Numbered from the stretch's first letter, positions 9,095 through 18,903 are shown. The stretch: DNA of 35,379 bases from an uncultured Lysobacterales bacterium (GCA_947258865.1 CAMYKC010000005.1:15622-51000); one strand, 5' to 3'. Numbers and translations are program-made. Notes: a model not told the origin generated them from the sequence alone.

Positions 9095-9979
9095 TCAGAA
9101 CGTATTTACTTTTTCCAATGGAGCGATAAGGCTGGATGTGTCCCAGCGCCCTCCTCCCATTGCCTGTACTTCCGAGTAGAACTGATCAACCAACGCGGTC
9201 ACGGGTAGATGGGCTCCCGATTTCCGCGCTTCGCTGAGCACGTAACCCAGGTCCTTGCGCATCCAGTTTACCGCGAAGCCGAAATCGAATTCGCCTTTGA
9301 TCATGGTTGATGCCCGATTATCCATCTGCCACGATTGTGCGGCGCCCCTGGAAATCACGTCGACCACGTCATTTGCATTCAGGCCGGCCCGGTTGGCAAA
9401 GTGTAAAGCTTCGGCCAGGCCCTGGACCAGTCCCGCTATGCAAATCTGGTTGACCATCTTCGCCAGTTGGCCAGAACCGGAGTCGCCAAGGCGGGCCTGC
9501 ATGCGGGCATAGCAGTCCACTAGAGGAGCAGCGTCTGCGATGGATTTTTCGTCGCCACCCATCATGACCGTCAATTGGGCGTTTTCTGCACCCGCCTGGC
9601 CACCGGAGACCGGCGCATCGACAAAGGAAAACCCTCGCCGGGCGGCTTCTGAATAAAGCTCTCGCGCCACCTCGGCGGAGGTCGTAGTGTGGTCAACAAA
9701 AACCGTCCCTGATTGCATCCCGGAGAAAGCGCCATCCTTACCCAAGGTAACTGCTCGCAGGTCATCGTCGTTTCCCACGCAGCAGAAGATAAAATCGGCT
9801 GCTTCTGACGCGGCTGCAGGGGTCGTCGCCGCCAGACCATGATATTCAGCAACCCACTTATGGGCCTTTGCGGCCGTGCGGTTATACACTTTCACCCGGT
9901 GACCGGCCCTGGCGAGGTGTCCCGCCATCGGATAACCCATGACGCCAAGACCCAGAAATGCAACATCGAAACTCATCAC
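9095..9979 (-). CDS. NAD(P)-dependent 3-hydroxyisobutyrate dehydrogenase-family oxidoreductase
   Basis: 294 aa; 'VAFLGLGVMGYPMAGHLARAGHRVKVYNRT', 'FVDAPVSGGQAGAENAQLTVMMGG', catalytic Lys region 'QLAKMVNQI'. Confidence 0.92.
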   Translation of the reverse strand: MMSFDVAFLGLGVMGYPMAGHLARAGHRVKVYNRTAAKAHKWVAEYHGLAATTPAAASEAADFIFCCVGNDDDLRAVTLGKDGAFSGMQSGTVFVDHTTTSAEVARELYSEAARRGFSFVDAPVSGGQAGAENAQLTVMMGGDEKSIADAAPLVDCYARMQARLGDSGSGQLAKMVNQICIAGLVQGLAEALHFANRAGLNANDVVDVISRGAAQSWQMDNRASTMIKGEFDFGFAVNWMRKDLGYVLSEARKSGAHLPVTALVDQFYSEVQAMGGGRWDTSSLIAPLEKVNTF

Positions 9980-10045
9980 TTAATCCTCAGTTGTATGCAG
10001 TGTTTGTCATACCAGTATGGATTGATCCACGGGTATCCAGCACGC

Positions 10046-11950
10046 TCACCAGTCCTTCAATGGCAAGTCGAATGGTTTTCCGGGTGGCCAGTCCAGGCCG
10101 GATCCCGACAGCATGGCGGCGAATGCTGGAGTGGCTTCGAGGTCAAAAGGCGCGCCGCAGAAACAGGAATGAATGGCCTGCATCAGCACCACGTGACCGA
10201 AGGGCCGGGAGTCGATCAGCGCGGCCAGGCGATTGGCTTCATTGCGATTGCCCTGGGCCGCCTCGAGGACCAGCGTTTCGAGATCGTCAGGCCCGGATAT
10301 GCCGATGTATCGACTCTCGAAGTTTTGAGCGGACTCGGCATCGCCTTGGATGACCGCAAGCATCGCCTGTACGAGCGCCAGGTCACTTGCCACCCGGATT
10401 CTGCTGTTCGCCTCTTTTTCCGCCTCGTTCAAATCTCCGTTGAATGCCAGGGCCAGTACGAGGCTTCTGGACAGCCAGGGGTGATCCATTTTCTGCAGAC
10501 TCTTTCTCGCGCTCCGGATCGCCAGGGCCGAAGCGCCCAACCAAAGATGCGAGGAGGCAATATGCACCATTGGCCTTATCCGCAGTGGATCACAAGCCGC
10601 CATTCGCGAGAACGCATCGAGGACGAGCTGTGTCTCGCCAAATGGAGCACCGACCAGATGTGCCCACAAGGCTGTTTCGCATCCGGGTGTTGCCAGACTC
10701 TGGTCACTCAGCCGCTTCAGGCCGCGCCAGGCTCCCAATATTAACGCCCGGTCATACTCAGCGTTGAAGCGCTGGCCGGCATTCCTGGCAAACTGGATGG
10801 CTCGGTCGTAGTCATTTTTCAGGGCTGTCGGAGCATGCAGCAGGTCGGCTTGCGTTATTTCGCCATCGAGTTGCCCCGCTGCGTGAGAAATCAGGATGTG
10901 GCTGCTGAGATCCGAGTGATAGTGGTAGGCCTCGACCAGCTCCGGCGCCAACTGGATCGCGGTGTCGAATTCGACATTGGCCTGGCGGAGCAGACTGATC
11001 TGATTCGCTTCCTGGTGAGCGCGTTCATACAGGACTATCCCTTTTTGCAGCGCAATGAACGCTTCGACGTTGCGGGTGCCGGCGCGTTGCATCCGGGAAC
11101 GAAGATTGTCATCCAGGAAAACATTCAGCGCGCTGGCCACTTTCTCTGCGATATCGGACTGCACGGCAAAGGTATCCTCTGTCCGCCGGTCATAAGTTTC
11201 AGACCAGAGATGAAAACCATCGTTGGCCCGAACCAGCTGTGCCGTGATCCGTAACCGATCTCCCGCGCGCCGCACTGAACCCTCCACGATGTGATCCACG
11301 CCTAGTTGCCGCGCGATGTCTTCAACGGGCAGGTTCTGCCCTTTGAAATGAAAGGCAGATGTTCGTGCCGTGACGAGTAGCTCGGGGACTTGAGCCAGGG
11401 TTTTGATGATTTCCTCGGTGAGTCCGTCGGAGAAGTAGTCGTCATCAGGGCCGTTGCTCATCGCCAAAAAGGGAAGTACCGCGACCGATTTGGCAGTGAG
11501 CCAGGCAGCAGCCTCGGGGTGCTCTTGTTCAACTCCAGGAATGGGGTTTTTTTCAGTTACGCCCGCCATTGATACAGTTTCGCCCGCAAATTCGGGATTC
11601 CGCGGCTGCAGCGTGAACTTGTCGAATATCAGTAAGCCGACCGCGATCAGGAGAACAACGATGATCGCACGATCCAGCCTGTTGGCGGTTCTTAAGGAAA
11701 TTGCACCGCCGCGGCCAACCTCGCTCTCCCTTTTTACCCCATCGGGGGTCAGTTCGAAAAACCAGGCAAGGATGAGCGCCGGAAAAAGTCCTATTGCCAG
11801 AAGAAACAGCAGGTAACGGGCAAAATCATCAGACAACCCGACGATAGGTCCAACGACGTCGACAATCTGCAGCAGCAACCAGGCGGCGACAAGGTAGGCG
11901 ATGCCGATACGGAAAACGTTTCTTCTTTTCAGCTCTTTAACCAGACTCAA
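10046..11950 (-). CDS. Membrane-anchored TolB/FlgO-like plus TPR protein
   Basis: 634 aa; 'RRNVFRIGIAYLVAAWLLLQIVDVV...FFELTPDGVKRESEVGRG', then 'KSVAVLPFLAMSNGPDDDYFSDGLTEEIIKTLAQVPELLVTARTSAFHFKGQNLPVEDIARQLGVDHIVEGSVR'. Confidence 0.85.
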   Translation of the reverse strand: MSLVKELKRRNVFRIGIAYLVAAWLLLQIVDVVGPIVGLSDDFARYLLFLLAIGLFPALILAWFFELTPDGVKRESEVGRGGAISLRTANRLDRAIIVVLLIAVGLLIFDKFTLQPRNPEFAGETVSMAGVTEKNPIPGVEQEHPEAAAWLTAKSVAVLPFLAMSNGPDDDYFSDGLTEEIIKTLAQVPELLVTARTSAFHFKGQNLPVEDIARQLGVDHIVEGSVRRAGDRLRITAQLVRANDGFHLWSETYDRRTEDTFAVQSDIAEKVASALNVFLDDNLRSRMQRAGTRNVEAFIALQKGIVLYERAHQEANQISLLRQANVEFDTAIQLAPELVEAYHYHSDLSSHILISHAAGQLDGEITQADLLHAPTALKNDYDRAIQFARNAGQRFNAEYDRALILGAWRGLKRLSDQSLATPGCETALWAHLVGAPFGETQLVLDAFSRMAACDPLRIRPMVHIASSHLWLGASALAIRSARKSLQKMDHPWLSRSLVLALAFNGDLNEAEKEANSRIRVASDLALVQAMLAVIQGDAESAQNFESRYIGISGPDDLETLVLEAAQGNRNEANRLAALIDSRPFGHVVLMQAIHSCFCGAPFDLEATPAFAAMLSGSGLDWPPGKPFDLPLKDW

Positions 11951-14063
11951 AAAAATCTGCCTTTAAACGATTCAAATCCATATCCGGTGGAGGTGCAATC
12001 TCGCCGCTGTCTGCCATGGCCTGGGCACGGATGCGTTGCTCCCCCATGTCTGTCTCCAATTCCCTGATGATTTCCTGGAATTCGGAAAATTTCCGGATTC
12101 CATTGAAGTTGAAATTGAGTTCGGTCTCCCAGCGCCAGTATACTCGCCAGCCTGCGTCGACGATGCGTCTGAGTTCAGCTATGGCTGCCTTGTTCTCGCC
12201 CATGACCGCCAGTGTTTCCGCTCTTGCTGGAACGAGCCAGGCCCGGGTCGAGCCGGCGACGAAATAAGGCTGATCATAAGCCATGAGGACCGCATTCAAT
12301 AAAAGCCGGGACTGATCCAGCCTTCCTGCCAGTTTTAGCAACTGGGCAAGGTCAACAGCCTGCAGCAGATTATGGGGCGTAATCGCCGGCGGCGTATCGA
12401 AAAGGTCCGGATGTTGCCGGGCAAAAACCTCGATTCCGGATTCGGGGTCGCCTTCCGCCAATGCTTCGTCGCGCTTGATGCGCATGAAGATAGCATCCGA
12501 ACCCCAGCGATTGGGTAGTCCGAGTCTCAGTGCGAGGTTGGCGTACTGCAGGGCCAGCTCAAAATTCCCCGTCAGGTAGTGGTGCCTGGCTTGCATCGCC
12601 ATCGGCATGGGCTGGTTCGTCACCCAGTTGTCCAGCCAGTCGGACCACTCCAGTGCAGTTTCGTAGTCTTCCAGACAGTCATAAAGGAAGACCATCCAAC
12701 CCCCGAATTCAAAGTCCCGCGGATCAATCGCCTGGGCCTGGCGGATCCAGTGAAGGGCTTTTGTGATCTCACCCTGAGCAAACCATGTGGCTCCGGTCAG
12801 CTCATAACCTCTGGGGCTCTCGGGATCGATCTTGCGAATCCTGGAAAATATATTTCGTGCATCCTCAAAGTTTTCGCTATCATCGTGAGCCCTGCCGAGT
12901 GCGAACAGGACGCCAGGGGAGAGTGGATCCAGTTCGCTGGCCTGCTGAAGCAGGGTCAAAGCAGCTTCCGGTCTGCCGCTGCGCCGCAGAGCGTTGCCGT
13001 AGGCATACAGTGTGTTCGCGTTGCCGGGGTCCAGCCGCATGGCCTTCTCGAAAGATTTGTCGGCCCCTGGTTTGCCACTGATGGATTGGTAATCACCCAG
13101 GACCAGATAAGCCGGTCCGTAGTCCGGCCTCAGTGACATGGCCATGGTAATTGATGCCTGGATCCGATCACCTGCCTCTGCGTCGCTTTTGGCGCCGGAA
13201 TTGATCGCACTTGTCAGGACGCGCGCCAATTCCAGGTGTGCATCTGCATAGTCCGGATCCAGATCAATTGCCTGCTGCGCGAATTTTGCGGATCTGCCAA
13301 GCGTATTGAAACCACTGCTCTGATCAACCTTTCGCGCCATCAGAACCGACCGGTATGCTTCCAGGCTGTTTGTTGGCGCCGCGCCGAGATTCCGGTCTTC
13401 TTCGGGATTCAGTGGGGCCTCGAGCGCTCCAGCAATAGCCCGGGTGATTTCTCCCTGGATCTCGAACATGTCCCCGGTGGTCAATTCCCGGTTATAGCTT
13501 TCCGCCCAGAGTTGTTGATTGGCCTGGGCGTTTATCAACCGCACACTGATTTGCAGGCGGCTTTCGGCCTGTTCCACGCTGCCTTCCAGCAGATGGGCGA
13601 CACCAAGTTCGCTTGCAATTTGGTCCATGTTTTTGGTGGTCCCGCGATACGTCATCACCGACGTTTGCGAAATCACCTTGAGTTCACGGATCTTTGAAAG
13701 GCCGGCGAGCAGGTTTTCATGAATACCGTCCGAAAAAAAACGGGAATTTTCCATTCCTGCGCCGTGGTTGACAAAAGGCAGAATGGCAATCGACTTGTCT
13801 GGAGGTGTTCTGGTCCGGATGACCAGATTGGCGGCAGGTAAGGATTCTGGATTCATGCCTTCTGTATTCCGGGATTCGAATCCCGGATGCTGGGCATTGC
13901 CCAACCAAATCCACCCGGCACTCGCCAGCGCAATGACAAGGATAAGCAGGCCAATGATGACGCGATTCAGCCTGTGGCCGGCTTTTTGGGGATTCGAATT
14001 CGCGCGCTCAACGTCCTTCTCCCGCTTGACACCCTCTGTCTTGTGTTCCCTGGGTAGTGACAT
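11937..14063 (-). CDS. TolB/FlgO-like plus TPR protein, paralog of the neighbour
   Basis: 708 aa; 'DKSIAILPFVNHGAGMENSRFFSDGIHENLLAGLSKIRELKVISQTSVMTYRGTTKNMDQIASELGVAHLLEGSVEQ', then TPR repeats; overlaps the next gene by 14 bp. Confidence 0.85.
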   Translation of the reverse strand: MSLPREHKTEGVKREKDVERANSNPQKAGHRLNRVIIGLLILVIALASAGWIWLGNAQHPGFESRNTEGMNPESLPAANLVIRTRTPPDKSIAILPFVNHGAGMENSRFFSDGIHENLLAGLSKIRELKVISQTSVMTYRGTTKNMDQIASELGVAHLLEGSVEQAESRLQISVRLINAQANQQLWAESYNRELTTGDMFEIQGEITRAIAGALEAPLNPEEDRNLGAAPTNSLEAYRSVLMARKVDQSSGFNTLGRSAKFAQQAIDLDPDYADAHLELARVLTSAINSGAKSDAEAGDRIQASITMAMSLRPDYGPAYLVLGDYQSISGKPGADKSFEKAMRLDPGNANTLYAYGNALRRSGRPEAALTLLQQASELDPLSPGVLFALGRAHDDSENFEDARNIFSRIRKIDPESPRGYELTGATWFAQGEITKALHWIRQAQAIDPRDFEFGGWMVFLYDCLEDYETALEWSDWLDNWVTNQPMPMAMQARHHYLTGNFELALQYANLALRLGLPNRWGSDAIFMRIKRDEALAEGDPESGIEVFARQHPDLFDTPPAITPHNLLQAVDLAQLLKLAGRLDQSRLLLNAVLMAYDQPYFVAGSTRAWLVPARAETLAVMGENKAAIAELRRIVDAGWRVYWRWETELNFNFNGIRKFSEFQEIIRELETDMGEQRIRAQAMADSGEIAPPPDMDLNRLKADFFESG

Positions 14064-14072
14064 CGGGCAGCC

Positions 14073-16652
14073 CTATTGGCGTGGTGTTTCCGGTCTCGGC
14101 GGCGGTGCAAGCTCGGGCAGCTCGGTCGATTCGATCACCTGGCCGAAATACAGCGCGTTAACGAACAATCGCTCGGTGCCGCGCCAGAAACCACGGAACA
14201 GGGGTGTGTTCGCAAAGCGAATGACAAGGCCCTGGCCTTGTTTTTCGGCGATCACAGCGGGCTGGCCCTTGATGACTTCGAGACGATCATCCCCGATAAA
14301 ACCCGCCATCAGGGGTGAGGCAGCGAAGCGGACAGGTGTGGCGTAGGCGTTTTCGCTGGGCCTCAATACTACGGTACCCCTGCGAAACAGCGGCAGTTCC
14401 GCCCTTTGGAAACCGAAGCCCAGGGGGTGGCTTAAATCAACCAGGGAGGCCGTGATGGCCCCTCCGATGACCTGAATTGCCTTGTCAGTCTCAAAATCCG
14501 AATAACTGCGAGGCGCAGGGTACGATCCATTGCCTATGGGTATATCTTCCGTTTCGCATTCTTTCTGGTCCTCTCTAAAACAAAGCTTCTCAACCCATTC
14601 CGCGGCCCGGCCTGTCGCAATAAGTATGCCGCCGTCGAGCACCCAGCGCACGAGACCGGCTTTTTGTCCGTTTCTCAAGGCGTCGTAGTTGCCGTCAGCC
14701 ATCAAGAGATGGGTGTACTTTTGCAGGTCGACCTGTTCCAAATGCTGTATTTCAGAAAGTGGCGCACTCAACCGAAGTCGCTGATCAAGAAGAAACCACT
14801 GTTCCCCGACGTCATAGGATGACGTATTTTTGCCTCCGAGGATCAGGGGAGAAATCGGGCGCACGAGCTTAAAGTGCCTCGAGCCCAGATCCGGGCCGGA
14901 AACGGTCATAGTGCTCTCGACGCTGTGCACCGGTAAACCCGATAACGCCGCATCGTTCAGTATCTTCCTGGACTTTGCCAGAATATCGGGATCCTGGATG
15001 CCTGCTTGCACAATCAACGCGCCCGGTTGGAATGACTTCAATCCACTTCCGGTTTGTACGGAGAATGGCTTGGTTGCTGTCCTGACCCTGGTTCCGGCGG
15101 CCAGCAGTGTCTGCAGTAGCGGCGGGGCTTGCAGCTGGTTCCAGGAAACAACCCAGGCTGGAGCCTCTTCACTCGGGGGGATCCCGGTGCTCGACTGGAT
15201 CACCTGTCCCAGTCGTGGCATTTTTCCAAGTGTATTGAAAGGCAGGTTATAGGCCAGCGGCAGCGTCCAGGCCGATACATCATAGAAGGTGTTGTCCTCG
15301 AATGTGATTCGCTGCTCCATGAGCGCTTCGAGAAGGCCGAATTGCCTTTGCTCCACCGGTATTACCCAGGCGTGGCCAGGTGTAAATTCATAACCGCCAG
15401 ACCGGATGTTTTCTCCGAGTGGCTGGTATTCGATCCGGTGTACATCGAGCGTCTCGAGGAATGCCCGAGCGCGTCCGGGATCGCCGTCGTCTCCAACGAG
15501 CCATGCCTCGAATTTACGGCTGCCTGCCCTTTTCATCATGGCGTCGTGGAAACCGTTTTGGTATTTCCTGAGCTGCTCGCGCATGCTCCACGAGCCTTTA
15601 AGCGTAGACAAAGACATTCTGAGCTGGTTGGCAATCGCCATTCGAAAGGTTTCGGTCCCGTTGCTGGTGCTGAGTTCCTGGCCGCGGATGGCCCGCTGCT
15701 CGAACAGGATACCTACGCTACCATTGATGTCGGGATAGGTAGATCCCTTGCCGTAGTAAAAATCATCGTAGGTGTCCTCGGTGAAATGAGGATGACCCAC
15801 ACGGTCCATCGCAGCCGAATGGAAGGTGGCCAACGCGCGCGTAAGTTCCAGGTTTTCACGCGGCGTCAGTGGATTCTGCCTGGACGGAACCCCCGGCTGG
15901 AAGAAAAATCCGGGATATCCGTTCTGTTCATGATGATCAGTCAAAACGTGCGGCAGCCAGCGATGAAATTCCGTGACTCGTGCCTGCGAGGAAGGGTGAA
16001 CCAGCGGCAGCCAGTCACGATTCAGATCGAACCAGTAATGGTTGGTGCGGCCTGTCGGCCAGTTCTGCACATGTTGGCGTGTCACCGGGTCTGCTACCGG
16101 GATGACGCCGGCATTGCTGTTGGCCCAGCTTGCGAAGCGATTTAGTCCGTCCGGGTTGATACTGGGATCGATCAATATCACGCTGTCTTCGAGCAGTTCA
16201 CGGACAAACGCAGACTGCGAGGCAGCCAGGTAGTAAGCGGCAAGCAAGGATGCGTTACTGCCGCTGGGCTCGTTTCCGTGAATGCTATAGCCCATCCAGA
16301 CGACCAACGGACCGCTGCCCCCGAGGTGTGCGTTTCGAAGCGATTCCAGATTTTCCTGATTCCTGGCGCTGGTGATGGCCAGTTGCAGCAGAGGCCGTTG
16401 TTCATAGGTGTATCCGATGACCTTGATCGAAATCCTGGGAGAAGCGGCAGCGAGTGCCTCCATATATTCCACCAGCTTGTCATGGCTGACGTGCCAGTCG
16501 CCCACCTCCCATCCCAAGACCGACTCCGGGTTGGGTATGCCGGGATCCGGATCGGTGTCCGCTGGAAGGTACTCGAGCGTACTCCGTGCGTGACCATTCA
16601 ATGCCAGTATCAAGAAAGCCAGGCTGACTAGTGTTCTCATTCGATTTTCCAT
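14073..16652 (-). CDS. M14 family zinc metallocarboxypeptidase (secreted)
   Basis: 859 aa; signal peptide; 'MGYSIHGNEPSGSNASL' (HxxE zinc site), 'DPSINPDGLNRFASWANSN...FDLNRDWLPL'. Confidence 0.9.
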   Translation of the reverse strand: MENRMRTLVSLAFLILALNGHARSTLEYLPADTDPDPGIPNPESVLGWEVGDWHVSHDKLVEYMEALAAASPRISIKVIGYTYEQRPLLQLAITSARNQENLESLRNAHLGGSGPLVVWMGYSIHGNEPSGSNASLLAAYYLAASQSAFVRELLEDSVILIDPSINPDGLNRFASWANSNAGVIPVADPVTRQHVQNWPTGRTNHYWFDLNRDWLPLVHPSSQARVTEFHRWLPHVLTDHHEQNGYPGFFFQPGVPSRQNPLTPRENLELTRALATFHSAAMDRVGHPHFTEDTYDDFYYGKGSTYPDINGSVGILFEQRAIRGQELSTSNGTETFRMAIANQLRMSLSTLKGSWSMREQLRKYQNGFHDAMMKRAGSRKFEAWLVGDDGDPGRARAFLETLDVHRIEYQPLGENIRSGGYEFTPGHAWVIPVEQRQFGLLEALMEQRITFEDNTFYDVSAWTLPLAYNLPFNTLGKMPRLGQVIQSSTGIPPSEEAPAWVVSWNQLQAPPLLQTLLAAGTRVRTATKPFSVQTGSGLKSFQPGALIVQAGIQDPDILAKSRKILNDAALSGLPVHSVESTMTVSGPDLGSRHFKLVRPISPLILGGKNTSSYDVGEQWFLLDQRLRLSAPLSEIQHLEQVDLQKYTHLLMADGNYDALRNGQKAGLVRWVLDGGILIATGRAAEWVEKLCFREDQKECETEDIPIGNGSYPAPRSYSDFETDKAIQVIGGAITASLVDLSHPLGFGFQRAELPLFRRGTVVLRPSENAYATPVRFAASPLMAGFIGDDRLEVIKGQPAVIAEKQGQGLVIRFANTPLFRGFWRGTERLFVNALYFGQVIESTELPELAPPPRPETPRQ

Positions 16653-16708
16653 CCCTGCAAGCTGGCTATTCTATGAGATACTGCGGCGAAATTCTCTCCG
16701 GTTATCCG

Positions 16709-17863
16709 ATGATCGATCCTATGCCCTGGAAAACTTCATACAACATACTCCGTCAGATTTGCCTGGTATCAGCCGTCCTGGTTATTCAGTCAGCGAGCGT
16801 CGTGGCGGTTTTTGCGAAAGATGATCTGGCCGAAAAGCTCGCGCGGATTGAATTGCCGCCGGGTTTCGAGATCAGAATTTATGCCAAGGGCGTGGAAAAC
16901 GCCCGGCAACTGGCTTTGGGGGAACGCGGAACCGTTTTCGCAGGATCAAGGAAAGCGGGCAAAGTACATGCTGTCGTTGATCAGGATGGAGACAATGCAG
17001 CTGACCGGGTCTACCTGGTTGACGAAGGGCTCAGCATGCCATCTGGTGTTGAATTCATGAACGGATCGCTCTACGTGGGTGCGTTGGACCGAATTCTGCG
17101 ATACGACGATATCGAAAGCCGGCTTGAGCAGCCGCCGGAACCTGAAGTGGTAACGGATGCTTTTCCCGACAAGAAGCATCATGGCTGGAAGTATTTACGA
17201 TTCGGGCCTGACAACAGGCTCTACGTGCCGGTCGGCGCACCCTGCAACATTTGTGATGAGCCGGGATTTGCCCAGATACGCCGCATCTTCGCCGACGGCA
17301 GCGGTATGGAGGTTTATGCGGAGGGTGCCAGGAACAGCGTTGGTCTGGCTTTCCACCCGGGGACCGATGAACTGTGGTTTACGGACAACGGTCGCGACAT
17401 GTTGGGGGATGACTTGCCGGGCGACGAACTCAATCATGCACCGGAACCGGGCCTGCATTTCGGCTATCCCTATTGTCACCAGGGTGACACGCTGGATCCC
17501 GAGTTCGGGAAAGACCAATCCTGCTCGGATTTTACACCGCCGGCCAGAACCCTGGATGCGCATGTTGCTGCCCTCGGATTGACGTTTTATACGGGTAGCA
17601 TGTTTCCAGCGAACTACGTGAACCAGCTATTCATCGCCCAGCACGGATCCTGGAACCGCCGTGAGAAATCCGGTTACAACATTTTGCTGCTGCGTTTTGA
17701 TGAACAAGGCAAAGTCAGAAGCAGTGAGGTTTTTGCCAGCGGCTGGCTGCAAGGCCAGGACAACTGGGGGCGTCCGAATGATGTACTGCAGATGCCGGAC
17801 GGGTCATTGCTGGTTTCAGACGACCAGGCTGGTGTGATTTACAGGATTACTTATCGTCGATGA
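16709..17863 (+). CDS. PQQ-dependent sugar dehydrogenase / sorbosone dehydrogenase-like beta-propeller protein
   Basis: 'LPPGFEIRIYAKGVENARQLALG...', 'RNSVGLAFHPGTDELWFTDNGRDMLGDDLPGDELN', 'QHGSWNRREKSGY'. ORF track starts at 16631, but 16709 or 16721 gives a better signal peptide and avoids overlap with the M14 gene. Confidence 0.88.
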   Translation: MIDPMPWKTSYNILRQICLVSAVLVIQSASVVAVFAKDDLAEKLARIELPPGFEIRIYAKGVENARQLALGERGTVFAGSRKAGKVHAVVDQDGDNAADRVYLVDEGLSMPSGVEFMNGSLYVGALDRILRYDDIESRLEQPPEPEVVTDAFPDKKHHGWKYLRFGPDNRLYVPVGAPCNICDEPGFAQIRRIFADGSGMEVYAEGARNSVGLAFHPGTDELWFTDNGRDMLGDDLPGDELNHAPEPGLHFGYPYCHQGDTLDPEFGKDQSCSDFTPPARTLDAHVAALGLTFYTGSMFPANYVNQLFIAQHGSWNRREKSGYNILLLRFDEQGKVRSSEVFASGWLQGQDNWGRPNDVLQMPDGSLLVSDDQAGVIYRITYRR

Positions 17864-18657
17864 CGCTGATCCAGATAATTGTCCTGGCCCTGATCCAGGG
17901 GCTGACAGAGTTTTTGCCGGTTTCGAGTTCTGCTCACATTATTCTCGGCAGTATTGTTTTCGGGTGGCCTGACCAGGGCCTGGTGTTCGATGTTGCCACT
18001 CACCTGGGAACCTTGCTCGCCGTGCTTGTCTATTTTCGCAAGGATTTGGTCGAGATGCTTCAGGCCTTGGTGCGACCCGTCAAGACCGGACAGGACCGTC
18101 GCCACCGCGCCATGGCGGGTTACCTGGCCGTCGCCAGCGTTCCTGCTTTGCTGATTGGCGGGTTGGCGCCCGACATCGTTGAAATGTATTTGCGGGATGT
18201 TCGCGTTATCGCCTGGATGACGATCGGATTTGGTCTTCTGCTTTGGTTATCTGATGTCATTGGGAAAAACAATCGGTCTTTCGATGATTTTAGTTTCAGG
18301 ACTGCGATGCTGGTGGGCATCGCCCAGACATTTGCCCTCATTCCCGGTGTTTCCCGTTCCGGCATCACGATAACCGCCGGCCGCTTTCTGGGCTTTGTGC
18401 CGCACGCCGCCGCCAGGTTCTCGTTTCTGCTTTCCATCCCGATCATCGCGGCAGCCGGAGGCTATGGTGCTCTTCGCGTTGCATCAGGTGAAGCTCCGAT
18501 AGACTGGAGCCAGTTTACCCTTGCGTTGCTGCTGTCTGCGGTGGCCGGCTGGCTGTGTATTGCGGCATTTCTGGCTCTGCTGAGGCGGGTGGGATTACTG
18601 CCATTTGTCATCTACAGGCTCGCACTGGGGATCGCTCTTTTCTGGTTTCTGAGTTAA
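17860..18657 (+). CDS. uppP: Undecaprenyl-diphosphatase
   Basis: 265 aa BacA/UppP family; 'QGLTEFLPVSSSAHIIL', 'IPGVSRSGITITAGRFLG'; ATGA overlap with the upstream gene. Confidence 0.95.
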   Translation: MTLIQIIVLALIQGLTEFLPVSSSAHIILGSIVFGWPDQGLVFDVATHLGTLLAVLVYFRKDLVEMLQALVRPVKTGQDRRHRAMAGYLAVASVPALLIGGLAPDIVEMYLRDVRVIAWMTIGFGLLLWLSDVIGKNNRSFDDFSFRTAMLVGIAQTFALIPGVSRSGITITAGRFLGFVPHAAARFSFLLSIPIIAAAGGYGALRVASGEAPIDWSQFTLALLLSAVAGWLCIAAFLALLRRVGLLPFVIYRLALGIALFWFLS

Positions 18658-18658
18658 C

Positions 18659-18707
18659 TGCACCAAAATAGCTCATTGATTTTCAAGGCTTGCGCTATTA
18701 TGGTGCG
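18659..18707 (+). promoter_or_regulatory. Two NtrC-type enhancer sites upstream of glnA
   Basis: TGCACCAAAATAGCTCA (18659-18675, strong left half) and TGCGCTATTATGGTGCG (18691-18707); centres 32 bp apart. Confidence 0.75.
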
Positions 18708-18841
18708 TATGCAATATTTCACCATAGTCAAAAACCAGCGTAACTCGACGTGTTTTCCATAAAGGTCTCGAAAGTGACGCTAATTGCGCCTAAAATGTAT
18801 TCAACTTCTATTATTTTCTTGAACCGCAAAAAATCAATATT

Positions 18842-18857
18842 TGGCACGGGTTCTGCA
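18842..18857 (+). promoter_or_regulatory. Sigma54 (-24/-12) promoter of glnA
   Basis: TGGCACGGGTTCTGCA, close match to TGGCACG-N4-TTGCA with correct GG/GC spacing. Confidence 0.88.
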
Positions 18858-18903
18858 TTTATATTCTGACCCAATTTGGAACATCACAATAGGAAGTATA
18901 GCT

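Noticed and set aside
9839-10744. 301-aa plus-strand ORF antisense to the dehydrogenase and TPR genes
   Set aside because: Spans two convincing minus-strand genes and has no family signature.
15129-16145. 338-aa plus-strand ORF antisense to the M14 peptidase
   Set aside because: Lies wholly inside the well-supported M14 gene; composition typical of shadow ORFs in GC-moderate coding DNA.
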